Positions 11,028 to 20,485 of a DNA stretch of 64,000 nt are shown piece after piece. A program made the translations under genes and the position numbers. The notes under the pieces are model-generated. The model saw nothing but the letters and a program-made list of their open reading frames with translations, ran no database searches and was not told where the DNA came from. This DNA comes from Cristatella mucedo. Taxonomy: Eukaryota > Bryozoa > Phylactolaemata > Cristatellidae. Within the stretch, counting starts at the first letter, position 1; every line of letters begins with the position of its first letter. The stretch spans positions 1,480,001 to 1,544,000 of the forward strand of contig WPIO01000036.1 in NCBI GenBank assembly GCA_009760855.2, written 5' to 3'.

Positions 11028-11317
11028 GAGCACAAGCTCACAGCACAGCTCACTCCTCCCCCCCCCCCGAGGAAGAGTCGCCAAAAAAGGCAGACACATC
11101 AGACGGTTACGCATACGGCGTCTGCATGAGCTCGTGCACTCGTACTCTGCCATGCGCTCTCTAGGTCGACGGTCGATGTCTACGACCAGCCAGCCCACGG
11201 GAACGATCACGCGCTGGATTAGATCACGTGCAGCCTAAAGGCGGACGCCGTTGACTACATGCGGGAAGTCTTTAGTGAATCGCGAGTCCGGTCGATCGGC
11301 AAACCATTGGGGTTTTC

Positions 11318-11770
11318 TTATAATAATAATAATAAATTTGATATAGCGCCCTCAGAGAACTCAATTTCTTTCTAGACATTTCATATTTGCTGCAAAGGAA
11401 GCATGGTCGAATGGTTAAGTGATAGCATGCTCAATGTCAACAAGCATAACATGGTTAGAGGTGACATGCACAGGGTCAGCATGCAAAATATGGTTACTAG
11501 CAGCATGCAAAGTCTCAGCGCGCCTAAGCACACAAAGATGAATCGCATGGGCCCACTAAATGTGGTGATTAGTTTTTTTTAATGTGGTCAAGTCAGAGGA
11601 TGTCGCGACGCCAGTCGAAAGTGAGTTCCAAGCTTTATACAAAGCATACGAACTAAAGGCACGGTCTCCAAAGGATTTGAGGTTTGTACGAGGTATTGGT
11701 AAACGATTAGATTCCGAAAACCGGGTGGTACGATGCTTAGCTTGGTGGGTAAGTAGATCTTGGGGGAGGG
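11318..11770 (-). mobile_element. LINE 3' fragment
   Basis: AAT run, tail complement (ctcagagaactcaatttctt), then a diverged 3' untranslated region and the block complementary to SFGDRAF. It aligns with 32094-32560. Confidence 0.85.
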
Positions 11771-12082
11771 ACCATTAGTTCGTTTGGCCATTAGTCTTGT
11801 GTTGCCCTCGCCGTACAGCTTGATGGGGAGCCGACGCTCCACCGGAGCAGATGCTCCTGAAGCATGCATTCTGCCTTCCCGCGGCATTTGCTAGCTCGGC
11901 GGTATACTCAGAGGCCCCTAGGTAGGTAAGTGAACCACCTTATCACAGCAGCCAGCCGGTCCGCAAGTACGACATTTGCATATACAGCCTGTACTCTGTA
12001 TTTGCTAAGTATTACCTTTGAAAATGGTTGGCCAACGAATGTCTTCCGAATTGACGAAATGGTGGAACAGTTTTGGAAATTG

Positions 12083-12113
12083 TGCGTAGTGGCAAATGTC
12101 CACGTTGGCATTT
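12083..12113. repeat. Dispersed block with GGCAAATGTCC
   Basis: Contains ggcaaatgtccacgttggca followed by tttgtcc. It matches, in reverse complement, 20622-20667. Confidence 0.6.
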
Positions 12114-12229
12114 GTCCTCACATCGGCACGGGCCAGATCGGCTTCCCACGTACGTAGCCGGCGGCGGCTGCGGCCGGGGCTGCGAAGAAAATTGAAAGGA
12201 AGTCTCATGCGCAGGCGCAGAAGGTGGGT

Positions 12230-12388
12230 GCAGATCAGCCGTGCAGGCGGTTGCTCTTCACGACGTCGGTCTCGAGGTCGTGGGCTCGAATCTTGCTGTG
12301 GGCGATCCTTTATTGCCGCTGCAAGTGGCGGTGATAGCCTTTAAGGCTCCTGCTGCTATACGAAAAGAGGCTGTTAAATCAGCTATCA
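12230..12388 (+). mobile_element. SINE A copy
   Basis: Head with gcggttgctcttcacgacg and B box gggctcgaatc, body gcaagtggcggtgatagcc, tail gaggctgttaaatcagc. Confidence 0.88.
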
Positions 12389-12436
12389 TTTAAGGATTTA
12401 TGCTGCATTAATCGCTAGTTGGGCGGCGGTGAACGC

Positions 12437-12530
12437 CGTCGTGTTTACTCGAGCCCTGTAACTTACGTGAAGCACCCGATTAGAGATTAAGTTTTCTTAA
12501 GGCGCTATAAATAAATATATATATATATAT
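12437..12530 (+). mobile_element. SINE B tail with TA run
   Basis: ctcgagccctgtaacttacg, then the tail gagattaagttttcttaagg, ending in a TA microsatellite. Confidence 0.65.
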
Positions 12531-12582
12531 ATGCATTTTTAGGAGTTGATGTATTCGTATGAATATATATATATATATGTAT

Positions 12583-12619
<37 letters not shown>

Positions 12620-12620
12620 T
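12514..12620. repeat. TA microsatellite block
   Basis: Three TA tracts separated by short unique stretches. Confidence 0.9.
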
Positions 12621-13230
12621 ATTAAACTTCTAACTGTTATAATACTTTTTAGAGTTCGCCTAAGCTATTAGTTCAACTCTAGAAACTCTGTCCCGAAGGC
12701 GCACCACCCGGAAGTCTCCCTCGGCATTCTTACAAAAATTCGTGCTCGTATCTAGCGCGCCAAAGGTCCTCATCCCACTAGGCCAGGTGTACATTTTCTA
12801 TAAAGAATTACCCATTTAGCAAGCTAAAATTAAGTACCCTTAAAAAGTCAACGACAGCGCCTCTGGAGGCCAACGATGAACACGCGTGCCCAAGGGGCAC
12901 CATTGTAGCTGCACTACTAAAGTCCTTTCTATAAAAAAAAGTGGTAGTCCCGTCTGGAGAAACACCTTGAATCTGTGACGCCGACAAGCCTCTAAGGCTG
13001 CTAAATAATTAATGTATAATGAATGGAATTTATTTTTCTAAATTATTAAACCAAGTAGCCACCTCCGTAAGTCACGGCGGCTTGCGTGGGGGGTCTACCG
13101 GGCTTGCGTGGGAGAGGAGCTACTAAAAATGTGGCCAGCAAAAGCATGACCTGGCTGAATGCTAGCGTGTTTTCGAAAGGTTACTTTAGTTGGTACCCGT
13201 TGTTCGTCGCAGTTTGGCAGTCTACAGGTA
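12621..13230. other. Unannotated DNA
   Basis: AT/GC mixed with no recognised gene or repeat. Confidence 0.4.
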
Positions 13231-13232
13231 AA

Positions 13233-13400
13233 TAATAATAATACTATAATCTTTTGTATAGCGCCCCAAGATAAATGTATGCCTATTCAAGCGCTTCACA
13301 TTTATGCCACGGAGCTCAAGCCCGTGACCTCAAGTCATCAAATGCATTCACCTTGACCTTCTTCGAGGCGAATTAAGTAGTTTACCACCAATTCCTTAAA
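13233..13400 (-). mobile_element. SINE B copy, whole length
   Basis: AATAAT run, tail complement tagcgccccaagataaatgt, gcgcttcacatttatgcc, then gagctcaagcccgtgacctc (B box). The A-box end fades near 13400. Confidence 0.75.
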
Positions 13401-13584
13401 ATGCAGGTTCACCCCAAGAGACCAACTTGGAACTAGAGCCCTGGGGGGAGGGCGCCGCACGAGATGCCTTTTGTGGCATCCTTCCGGAACCAGTTTGGCA
13501 ACTGCTGGAGGCAGATGGTGAAGATTAGCCACCAGCCGGCGGCGGAAATGCCTCACCTTGCTAGCCTCTCTTCCGTAAAAGAAG

Positions 13585-13672
13585 AACCTTAGTGGCTATC
13601 CCTACCGCTCGCAGCGGGGAATATGCCGTCGCCTTCTGCAGGACTCGAACCCACGACCCAAGTCGCGCGCAG
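13585..13672 (-). mobile_element. SINE A fragment
   Basis: Body and B-box complement: ctatccctaccgctcgcag and gcaggactcgaacccacgac. Both ends are lost. Confidence 0.75.
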
Positions 13673-13689
13673 TCCGCAGGCCTCGTTCC

Positions 13690-14230
13690 TGGTCTCACGG
13701 CGCGCGCAGGACGAGCAGAAGCTGCCGGCGGTCGCTGACCGGCGTGCGGAGGACCGTCACTACTTCCGCCTCCGTGGGGCCTCTCAGCACTCCGCCGGAT
13801 CCAGGCAGAGTCGGCGTCGCGCGCGGAGGCGCCGACGCGCGGCTGCGTCCTTGGCTGTCGCAGTCGCGGCGTCGCGCCGCGACCGCCTTTGGCGGCGAAC
13901 GACTTCCTGTCGACGTCAGCTTAACAACTGCGGGGTAGGAATGAGTGTCGTCCCACAGGCCGTCTCGCGTTGGCGTAGCGGGTAGACCGTGCGGTGAGGG
14001 ATCGGCGGAATGAAAGCAGAGAGAGCGCGGAGCGAGGGGGCGGAGCGCTTCGAGGAGAAATAATGCGAGGCGCAGCTCAGGCCACCCGGTATGAGCACGC
14101 AGCAGATGCAACGAGGATGTTCGTTACCGCTTCCGGCTCTGGGAGCGCTCGTCTGCTCGCGTTTGTGTACGCGCGAGCGTGACGACCTGTCGGCATCGCT
14201 CGTGCGTGCACGATGATAACGTGTGTAGGA
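13690..14230. other. GC-rich unannotated DNA
   Basis: CpG-rich. Open frames on both strands are mutually inconsistent and motif-free. Confidence 0.4.
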
Positions 14231-14233
14231 TAG

Positions 14234-14404
14234 GTGAGCCGCGATGGCTCACTAGGTAAGGCGGTTGCTTTTCACGACCTCCGTTCTGGGCTCGTGGGTT
14301 CGAATCCGGCAGTGGGCGGTCCTTTATTGCCGCTGGAAGCGGTGGTGATAGCCGTCTTTAAGGCTCTTCTGTCGCTATACAAACAAAGGCTGCTAAATCA
14401 GCTA

Positions 14405-14405
<1 letters not shown>
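14234..14405 (+). mobile_element. SINE A copy, full length
   Basis: gccgcgatggctcactaggt (A box), gtgggttcgaatccggcagt (B box), gcggtggtgatagccgtc, tail aaggctgctaaatcagctag, running straight into an AT microsatellite. Confidence 0.92.

Positions 14406-14474
<69 letters not shown>
14406..14474. repeat. AT microsatellite at a SINE 3' end
   Basis: About 34 uninterrupted AT units. Confidence 0.95.
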
Positions 14475-14477
<3 letters not shown>

Positions 14478-14829
14478 TGTGTGCGTGCATGTGCGTGTAT
14501 TAGTGTACACATGTATCTGCATTTCAACGCGCGTGGGCACACGTACGTGCACGCGGGTGTCCCGCATATGTGCCAATATACCTAACACACGTGCAGAGCG
14601 AAAATGTATCGTAATTTCATCCGCTTTTTGTTTCGCAAGACTTCGTCGAAATATGCCCGGCACGGTCGGAAATGCCCCTCGGGCTCGCGGAAGCTCGGCC
14701 GCTGCGCTAGCATTGCGTCGAGGCCTCCGCGTCTGGACAAACCTGGGCACTGCACCAATGCTGCGCTCGTGGCGGTGCTAGTCCCAGCCTACTCAGTGCG
14801 AAGAGTACTCGTAAAGTGAAAGCAAATGT

Positions 14830-14950
14830 CAGCCAATCCAACGGCCTCATTTATGTGCAGCGGCAGAAGAGACTTAGCAGCTTTCGCGCCGCTTGCATTA
14901 GGCAATAAAGCATTGCTTGCCGTGGGACTCGAGCCCACGACCAGCGTCTA
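14830..14950 (-). mobile_element. SINE A copy, diverged
   Basis: ccaacggcctcatttatgtg (tail), cagcggcagaagagac, B-box complement gtgggactcgagcccacgac. Confidence 0.82.
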
Positions 14951-14990
14951 GCCAGTAGCCAGTAACTGGCCCCTGGGCGGCTAAAAAGAA

Positions 14991-15165
14991 ATACTAGCCG
15001 ATTCAACAGCTGCTTTTGTATAGCGACAGAAGAGCCTTTACACGGCTATCGCATCCGCTCGCAGCGGCGATAAGGGATCGCCCACACCAGGATTTGAACC
15101 CCCTACCCGGGGACCGAAGCCGTGAAAACCAACCGCCTTACACTGGTGCGCCATCGCGGCTCACC
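14991..15165 (-). mobile_element. SINE A copy, full length
   Basis: actagccgattcaacagctg to gtgcgccatcgcggctcacc, with the B-box complement ccaggatttgaacccc. It lies 40 bases from the preceding copy in the same orientation. Confidence 0.9.
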
Positions 15166-15169
15166 CAGA

Positions 15170-15812
15170 TGCGAAGCCTTGCACCGTTGAAGCGCGGCTT
15201 ACGACTCGACGCAGCTCCGCGGCTGCGCCAGCCGCGCTCGGACGGGTGCGGCTGGTGCAGACGCGGAGGGCCGAGCCCTTTGCTGCGCCAGCCGCGCCCG
15301 TTTTAGCGACGTGGCCGCACGGCGGCGCAGCGGCGCAGTAGCATGGCCGGCCGGCCAGCCGGTCGGTCGGTCGCCGCGAAGCTCTCGAACGGAACTAGCG
15401 CTCCGCGGACCGACCGCGTAACGCCGGAAGTAGAACGCCGACGACAACTCTCGGCAACGCCGCAACTAATGACAGCTCCTGCTAGAGCGACGCAAGGAAG
15501 AGCGCCTCTCCACCGGCGCCTACTCATCGGCTGCTGCCTGGCCACGCCCTCGCGCACGTCATCGCCCGCGCTGCACCTCCCCCTCCCCCGCCGAACGCGT
15601 AGCGAACGCGGGCGAAAAGCGGGAGGGATGAGCGCCGGAAACCTGAGAAGGGAACAGGAAGCTGCGAGCGACGGCTGGCCGTCGGCGACCAAGTAAGCCT
15701 TTAGGAAGGCTGAAAGGCGGCGGCTGGCGGCCGAGCGTCGGCCGGAAATCCGTCAGTCGCGACGATTTCCGGCGACGCGAGCGGCTCCGCCGAGCAGCTG
15801 ACGAATCGAACG
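15170..15812. other. GC-rich unannotated DNA
   Basis: CpG-rich. gctgcgccagccgcgc occurs twice (15224, 15282). No coding motif. Confidence 0.4.
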
Positions 15813-15821
15813 GCGGCAGCA

Positions 15822-15904
<83 letters not shown>

Positions 15905-15931
15905 TGCGGCGGCGGCGGCGGCGGCGGCGGC
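15813..15931 (+). repeat. GGC trinucleotide repeat
   Basis: About 39 GGC units with two GGCTGC interruptions. Long homopolymer open frames on the - strand are products of the repeat. Confidence 0.95.
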
Positions 15932-16139
15932 TGCTCTGAGCGCCGCTCGAACCGGCTCGCACTCTGACGGGCGCGGTTCCCCTGCGCGCGCTGCTGCGGA
16001 GACGGCGGCCGGTGCGACGGTGGCGCCGGCCGCATTCGTAGCGATCGCCAAAGCGCGGCAGACGCGTGCGGCCGACTCGCGTTTTAGCCTAGATCTCGGC
16101 CGCCGCGCCGCAGCCGCGGGCTAGCCGCCAATCGCTACT

Positions 16140-16268
16140 CGGCTGGCTACCGAATGCGTACCGAAAGCCGCTTAGGCTGTGAGTGCGCTATACAAAACTC
16201 TCCTGCGTAACACTCACATGGTCTTTTTGACTTTGTGGAGTTACTGACGGAGATACATTACATTACTC
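16140..16268 (+). mobile_element. MITE-like element, right half
   Basis: ggctaccgaatgcgtaccga, gtgagtgcgctatacaaaac, tctcctgcgtaacactcac and gttactgacggagatac. It matches the right half of 41344-41551; the left half is missing. Confidence 0.75.
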
Positions 16269-16583
16269 GGCGCAGCGGCGACCGGCGCGCCCAACGCGAC
16301 GGAGCGCTAATTGGAATGCCGCATCGATTGGCGATCGGCGGCGGCGGCCGGCGAATCGCGACCTCCTTAGGTCAAAGACGCTTAAACGACACCTGCCCCC
16401 AACCCAGCGGCCGACGCCGCCACGACAGCGACGAGAATGCGACGCGTAGAGAAGAGGGGTGACGTGCGGCAACGCGTGCGGCTCCAGCGGCTGGCCATTT
16501 TCCTCTTGGTGGACCCTAGGACATATCCCCCGGGGTAGGATATTCCTCCCTATGTTGATGAATGTATGTATAAGTAAGAATAC

Positions 16584-16587
<4 letters not shown>

Positions 16588-16621
<34 letters not shown>
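16588..16621. repeat. TA microsatellite
   Basis: About 17 units. Confidence 0.9.
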
Positions 16622-16623
<2 letters not shown>

Positions 16624-16734
16624 GATCAAATGAAGTTCGCGCTCTATTGAAATAAAATCAACTCAGTATAAGCTGCGACCCGAAAGCACGATCGACGGAG
16701 GCGGTACGGCTAGCGCGGCGTCGGCGGCATCGGC

Positions 16735-17020
16735 GGCGTCTGTGCCCGGCGGCGGTTGACACGCGACGCCTGGTGCAGCAACGACTGCGGCGGCGGCGGC
16801 GGCGGTGAGGTTTTGACGGGCGGTAGCCGGCGGTGCCCGGCGGCGGTCGACGCGCGACGCCAGGTGCAGCAACGATTGCGGCGGCGGCGGCGGCGAGGTT
16901 TTGACGGGCGGTAGCCGGCGGTGCCCGGCGGCGGTCGACGTGCGACGCCAGGTGCTGCAACAGCTGCGGCGGCGGCAGTGAGGTTTTGACGGGCGGTAGC
17001 CGGCGGTGCCGATGTCGGGA
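16735..17020 (+). repeat. GC-rich tandem repeat, 85-89 bp unit
   Basis: Three to four units; gaggttttgacgggcggtag starts at 16806, 16895 and 16980. Each unit carries a GGC run of variable length, which explains the unequal spacing. Confidence 0.85.
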
Positions 17021-17724
17021 GGGGCAGCGGCAGCGGCGGCGGCGGCCGAGGATACTGCTACGCTCTCGCGGCTGCCACCGACAGCGTCTGCTGCTGGCCG
17101 CTTGCCGGGGCTTGACCTTGCACTTGGTGGTCTGCCGAAAAGCAGGGCCGCAGCCACCGCATTGACTATAATGTAGGAATACGTTATATATTATGTACTA
17201 TATAATATTTTTTACAAGATATGTAAACGAGACAGTTTGTCTAGTACCATTTCCATACGGGAGAGGGAAATGTCCTACCCCAGGGGGGAATGTCCGGTGG
17301 GGAATGTCCAGGGGGAATGTCCGTGCCCCCGTTGGCCAGGCTGTTACCTCCCCTGCTCTCAGGCACAGAGGCTGGCCTGCAGGAACTTACGTCAGCAGCA
17401 GCAGCCGCCGCGCGCACGCTACGCATGCGCCCACGCAGCTCTGGCCTGAGAAAGTGCTTCGCGGTCGAGCGCCGACCGATCCCTGAGTGACCGTGACAGC
17501 GAGTCCGCCGTGTACTTAGGAGCTCCCCCACCCCGGGCGTGGACCAGATAGGACGGGCTTGCACTTCCCCCTAGCTAAAGACATACTGACCTACTGAATG
17601 CCTGCTGCCTCACCTGAGGCAGAAACTCGAGGCCCTCCAGGTGGACTTACTTCCTGCGATCGCTCAACTCCCTTCGCTGGGCGAGGCAGGTTAGGAAGTC
17701 GGTGCGCAGCCAGCGTAGTACTAA

Positions 17725-17800
17725 TAATAATGATAGTAACAATAATAAATTTGCATAGCACCATCAGAGAACTGAATCTCTTCCTAGACAATTTACATAG
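17725..17800 (-). mobile_element. LINE tail
   Basis: AATAAT-like run, then tagcaccatcagagaactga and atctcttcctagac. Confidence 0.7.
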
Positions 17801-17894
17801 CGCATACGAAATCCGCAAACCACTTTTGCCGGAAGTGAGTTCGGCACGCCCAGCATCTGTCTGCATTGGCCCACTGAGCCCTGGTACGGTCCAA

Positions 17895-17998
17895 GGATAG
17901 ATAAGTTGCTCGCCTTTGACGACTTAAGTCGTCAGCTCGAGCCCTGTGGCACGCGTTAAGCGCCTAAGTGAAAATTAAGTTCTCTGCGGACGCTTCGT
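17895..17998 (+). mobile_element. SINE B copy
   Basis: gttgctcgcctttgacgac (head), gtcagctcgagccctgtggc (B box), then tail gaaaattaagttctctgcgg. Confidence 0.75.
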
Positions 17999-18007
17999 AA
18001 ATGGCGT

Positions 18008-18096
<89 letters not shown>

Positions 18097-18108
18097 ATAT
18101 GTATATCT
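18008..18108. repeat. AT microsatellite with GT interruptions
   Basis: Immediately follows the SINE B tail. Confidence 0.92.
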
Positions 18109-18565
18109 TTCCTCTTCGAGCCTCGCGCTGCCATGAACCAGGGTTTGGCCCGGCTCCCTCTAGGAATGCGGCGATACTGCCGAGTCCTTAGAGAAGCGGA
18201 GCGGAAACCTCCGGAAGCGCGTGGCGTTCGCCGCACGGAAACCGACCGCCGCCACTCAACCGCGCACGCGCGTCATACTTGTTTTCCAGGCCGCGCCGTG
18301 AAGAGGACGCCTTCGAACGGAAATGACGTCTCGCGGCGGCTGCGGCCGCGGGTCCCGAGCGTCGGCCGCCTGGGAAATCTGGGTCGGACGCACGTTGGCG
18401 GCTGAGCGCGTCCGGGCGCTGACGTCAGGGATCGCCCCGCACGCAGTGCAGGCCATTACGACTGCGGCGGCCTGCACTGCGTGTGAATGCGCAAGTCGCC
18501 GCGAGAGCCCGTGCCGCCGCGGGCGACCGAGCGAGCGGAGCGCGAGAGGCGGAGCTGGGGGCGAG

Positions 18566-18690
18566 TCGCCGCGATAACCCGTAGGAGGCAAGGCGCTCGC
18601 TCTTGGCGACCGAGGTAGTGGGTTCGAATCCTGCAATGGGCGATCCTTTATTGCCTGTCCACTGCGAGTGGTGGCGATAGCCAAATAGCG
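18566..18690 (+). mobile_element. SINE A copy, diverged head
   Basis: gtagtgggttcgaatcctgc (B box), gggcgatcctttattgcctg, gcgagtggtggcgatagcc. The A box is blurred. Confidence 0.82.
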
Positions 18691-18819
18691 ATAGACGGCA
18701 GACGAACGAGCTGCTGATTTTCGCACCAGTTGCAGACGATTAAGTTCACTGGCAGGGTGTCCTTGAATCAAGGTAGTCGGCAGCAATTTAGAAGCCATGT
18801 CGCAAACGAGACAAGTGAC

Positions 18820-18990
18820 AAAGAGTTAGTTCGTCTGTCTTACTCTCATCTAAGCAAGCCCCGATTCGGGCGACGTTCCTTAGCTGAAAATAAGCTGACT
18901 TGACAGTCGAGGCTATGCGCTCGTAAATGACAAGTCGTTTCGGTGGAACGCCCCGAGAGACCAGAATATATTTTTAGGCACTTTCCCTAC
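18820..18990 (-). mobile_element. Degenerate LINE internal fragment
   Basis: Contains aaatgacaagtcgtttcggt and cgattcgggcgacgttcc, similar to the reverse complement of the LINE between the RT and C-terminal blocks (compare 32850-32930). Confidence 0.5.
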
Positions 18991-19164
18991 GCTGGAAGGA
19001 AGGCGTGCTAACTGATTAATGATATAGCACACTTCAGCAAGCTGTAAGTACATATGTAGGACGATTCGTATGCATGGACAAAATGCTGAGGGGAACGAAA
19101 GACCAGGTGCAATACTAGTTAGAGGGATGCATTTCATATAGGCTACCACGAACCATCCGATCGT

Positions 19165-19246
19165 GCTCCCTTCGCAGCAAATGTAAAGTGCCTAGAAAGA
19201 GATTGAGTTCTCCGAGGGCGCTATATTAAGCGTATTATCATTATTA
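19165..19246 (+). mobile_element. LINE tail
   Basis: tcgcagcaaatgtaaagtgc, then gattgagttctccgaggg and an ATT-like run. Confidence 0.8.
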
Positions 19247-19515
19247 TAGGTAGGCTGGAGCAAGAGAATGAAGGGACCGAGAAATAAGTGACAGGAACTT
19301 GAAAACGAAAGTGCAGTGCATGTCCTTTCGGAGCGGTCTGACGTGGCAGTTGCGAAGTTCACGACATGACAAGCTGTAAGTGTTTGCACCAGCGAGGAAC
19401 GTGCTATCGCTCAGGTAGGAAGATCTGCGAGTAGAGAGTCAGTGATGTCGGGACAAGAGTAACGGTTGTAATAATAAAGATGGTGTTATATTTATGTAAT
19501 ACCCTAAGAGAAGTA
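19247..19515 (-). mobile_element. Degenerate LINE fragment
   Basis: taggctggagcaagagaatg and gacatgacaagctgtaag match the reverse complement of the LINE coding end (compare 32560-32800). A further tail-like piece lies at 19485-19515. Confidence 0.6.
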
Positions 19516-19527
19516 AATGTCTTAATA

Positions 19528-19697
19528 AATACTAGCTGTTTTTAGCTGCCTCCTTCGTAAAGCAGCAGAAGAGCCATAACGGCTAGCACCACCGCTTGCA
19601 GTGGGAATAAACGATCACCTACGGCAGGATTTGAAACAACGACCATGGGACCGTCGTCGTGAAAAGCAACTGCCTTACCTAGTGTGCCACCGCGGCG
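19528..19697 (-). mobile_element. SINE A copy
   Basis: Tail ctagctgtttttagctgcc, body ccaccgcttgcagtggg, B box complement aggatttgaaacaacgacc, A box side ttacctagtgtgccaccg. Confidence 0.85.
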
Positions 19698-19896
19698 TCT
19701 TACCGCACACTTTACGTGTGCTGGACAGGAAGCGTGTCCATTGGCAATAGCAATAGCGCTTGCAATTTCAGCTCGTGTTGACGCATTAAAAAGGAAAAGT
19801 AATTTTATTGAGAACAATTCGCACGGGACGGATGGATCGAGCAAAGGCTGCGAGGAAAAGGCGGGGTTTCCCTTTGAATGTCAACTTGGGGGAAAG

Positions 19897-19899
<3 letters not shown>

Positions 19900-19949
<50 letters not shown>
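19900..19949. repeat. AT microsatellite
   Basis: About 25 units. Confidence 0.95.
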
Positions 19950-19951
<2 letters not shown>

Positions 19952-20400
19952 CATCCGGTCATTCGGTAGTGAATTCGAGGCTTCGATAGCTTTTTGGAGC
20001 TAGCGGCACGCTCTCCAACGACGGATTTTAGCTGCGCTGGAGGACCGGTCGAGGAGTCAAGGCCATGGAGCAGTCAAGCTAGCCGAGTCCTAGTGGAGCG
20101 GGCGAGACCTTAGCAACTGCAGTGCGCAGCGCTAATGACACGCAGGCGCAGAGATAGCAGCGCACGTGCATCGCTTAGGCGGTCGAGGCTTGGCGGTCGC
20201 GCACATCAATCACTAACAGCACATCCCGACTGCCTGTGTCGCATCAATCACCGCCAGCCCATCCCACCCGCGTCTAGCCTCAGGGCGATCGAGGGCTGTA
20301 TCCTCATCTAAACAAAATCGCAATGGTATACAGAAGTATGTATACCAGTGCGATGCGTGCAGTTAAAAACGCAGGCTTCGACTTCGATCACCCTGCCGTA
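19950..20400. other. Unannotated DNA
   Basis: catcaatcac is repeated near 20205 and 20245. No gene seen. Confidence 0.4.
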
Positions 20401-20404
20401 ATAT

Positions 20405-20485
20405 TAATTATTGATAATAATAATAATAATACATTTATATAGCTCCCTCAGAGAACCTAATCTCTTACCAGATACTTTACGTGCT
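20405..20485 (-). mobile_element. LINE tail
   Basis: ATAATA run, then tagctccctcagagaaccta and a diverged remainder. Confidence 0.7.

Noticed and set aside
10634-11238. Proteins with GGRSE or RKIG repeats
   Set aside because: They are frames of the 15-bp minisatellite and are open on both strands.
13690-15700. GC-rich open frames such as those at 13695-14111 and 15303-15692
   Set aside because: Overlapping frames on both strands, no motif, no splice pattern. High GC lowers stop frequency.
15559-16051. Long proline, alanine or arginine-rich proteins on the - strand
   Set aside because: They are translations of the GGC repeat in three frames, with no conserved domain.
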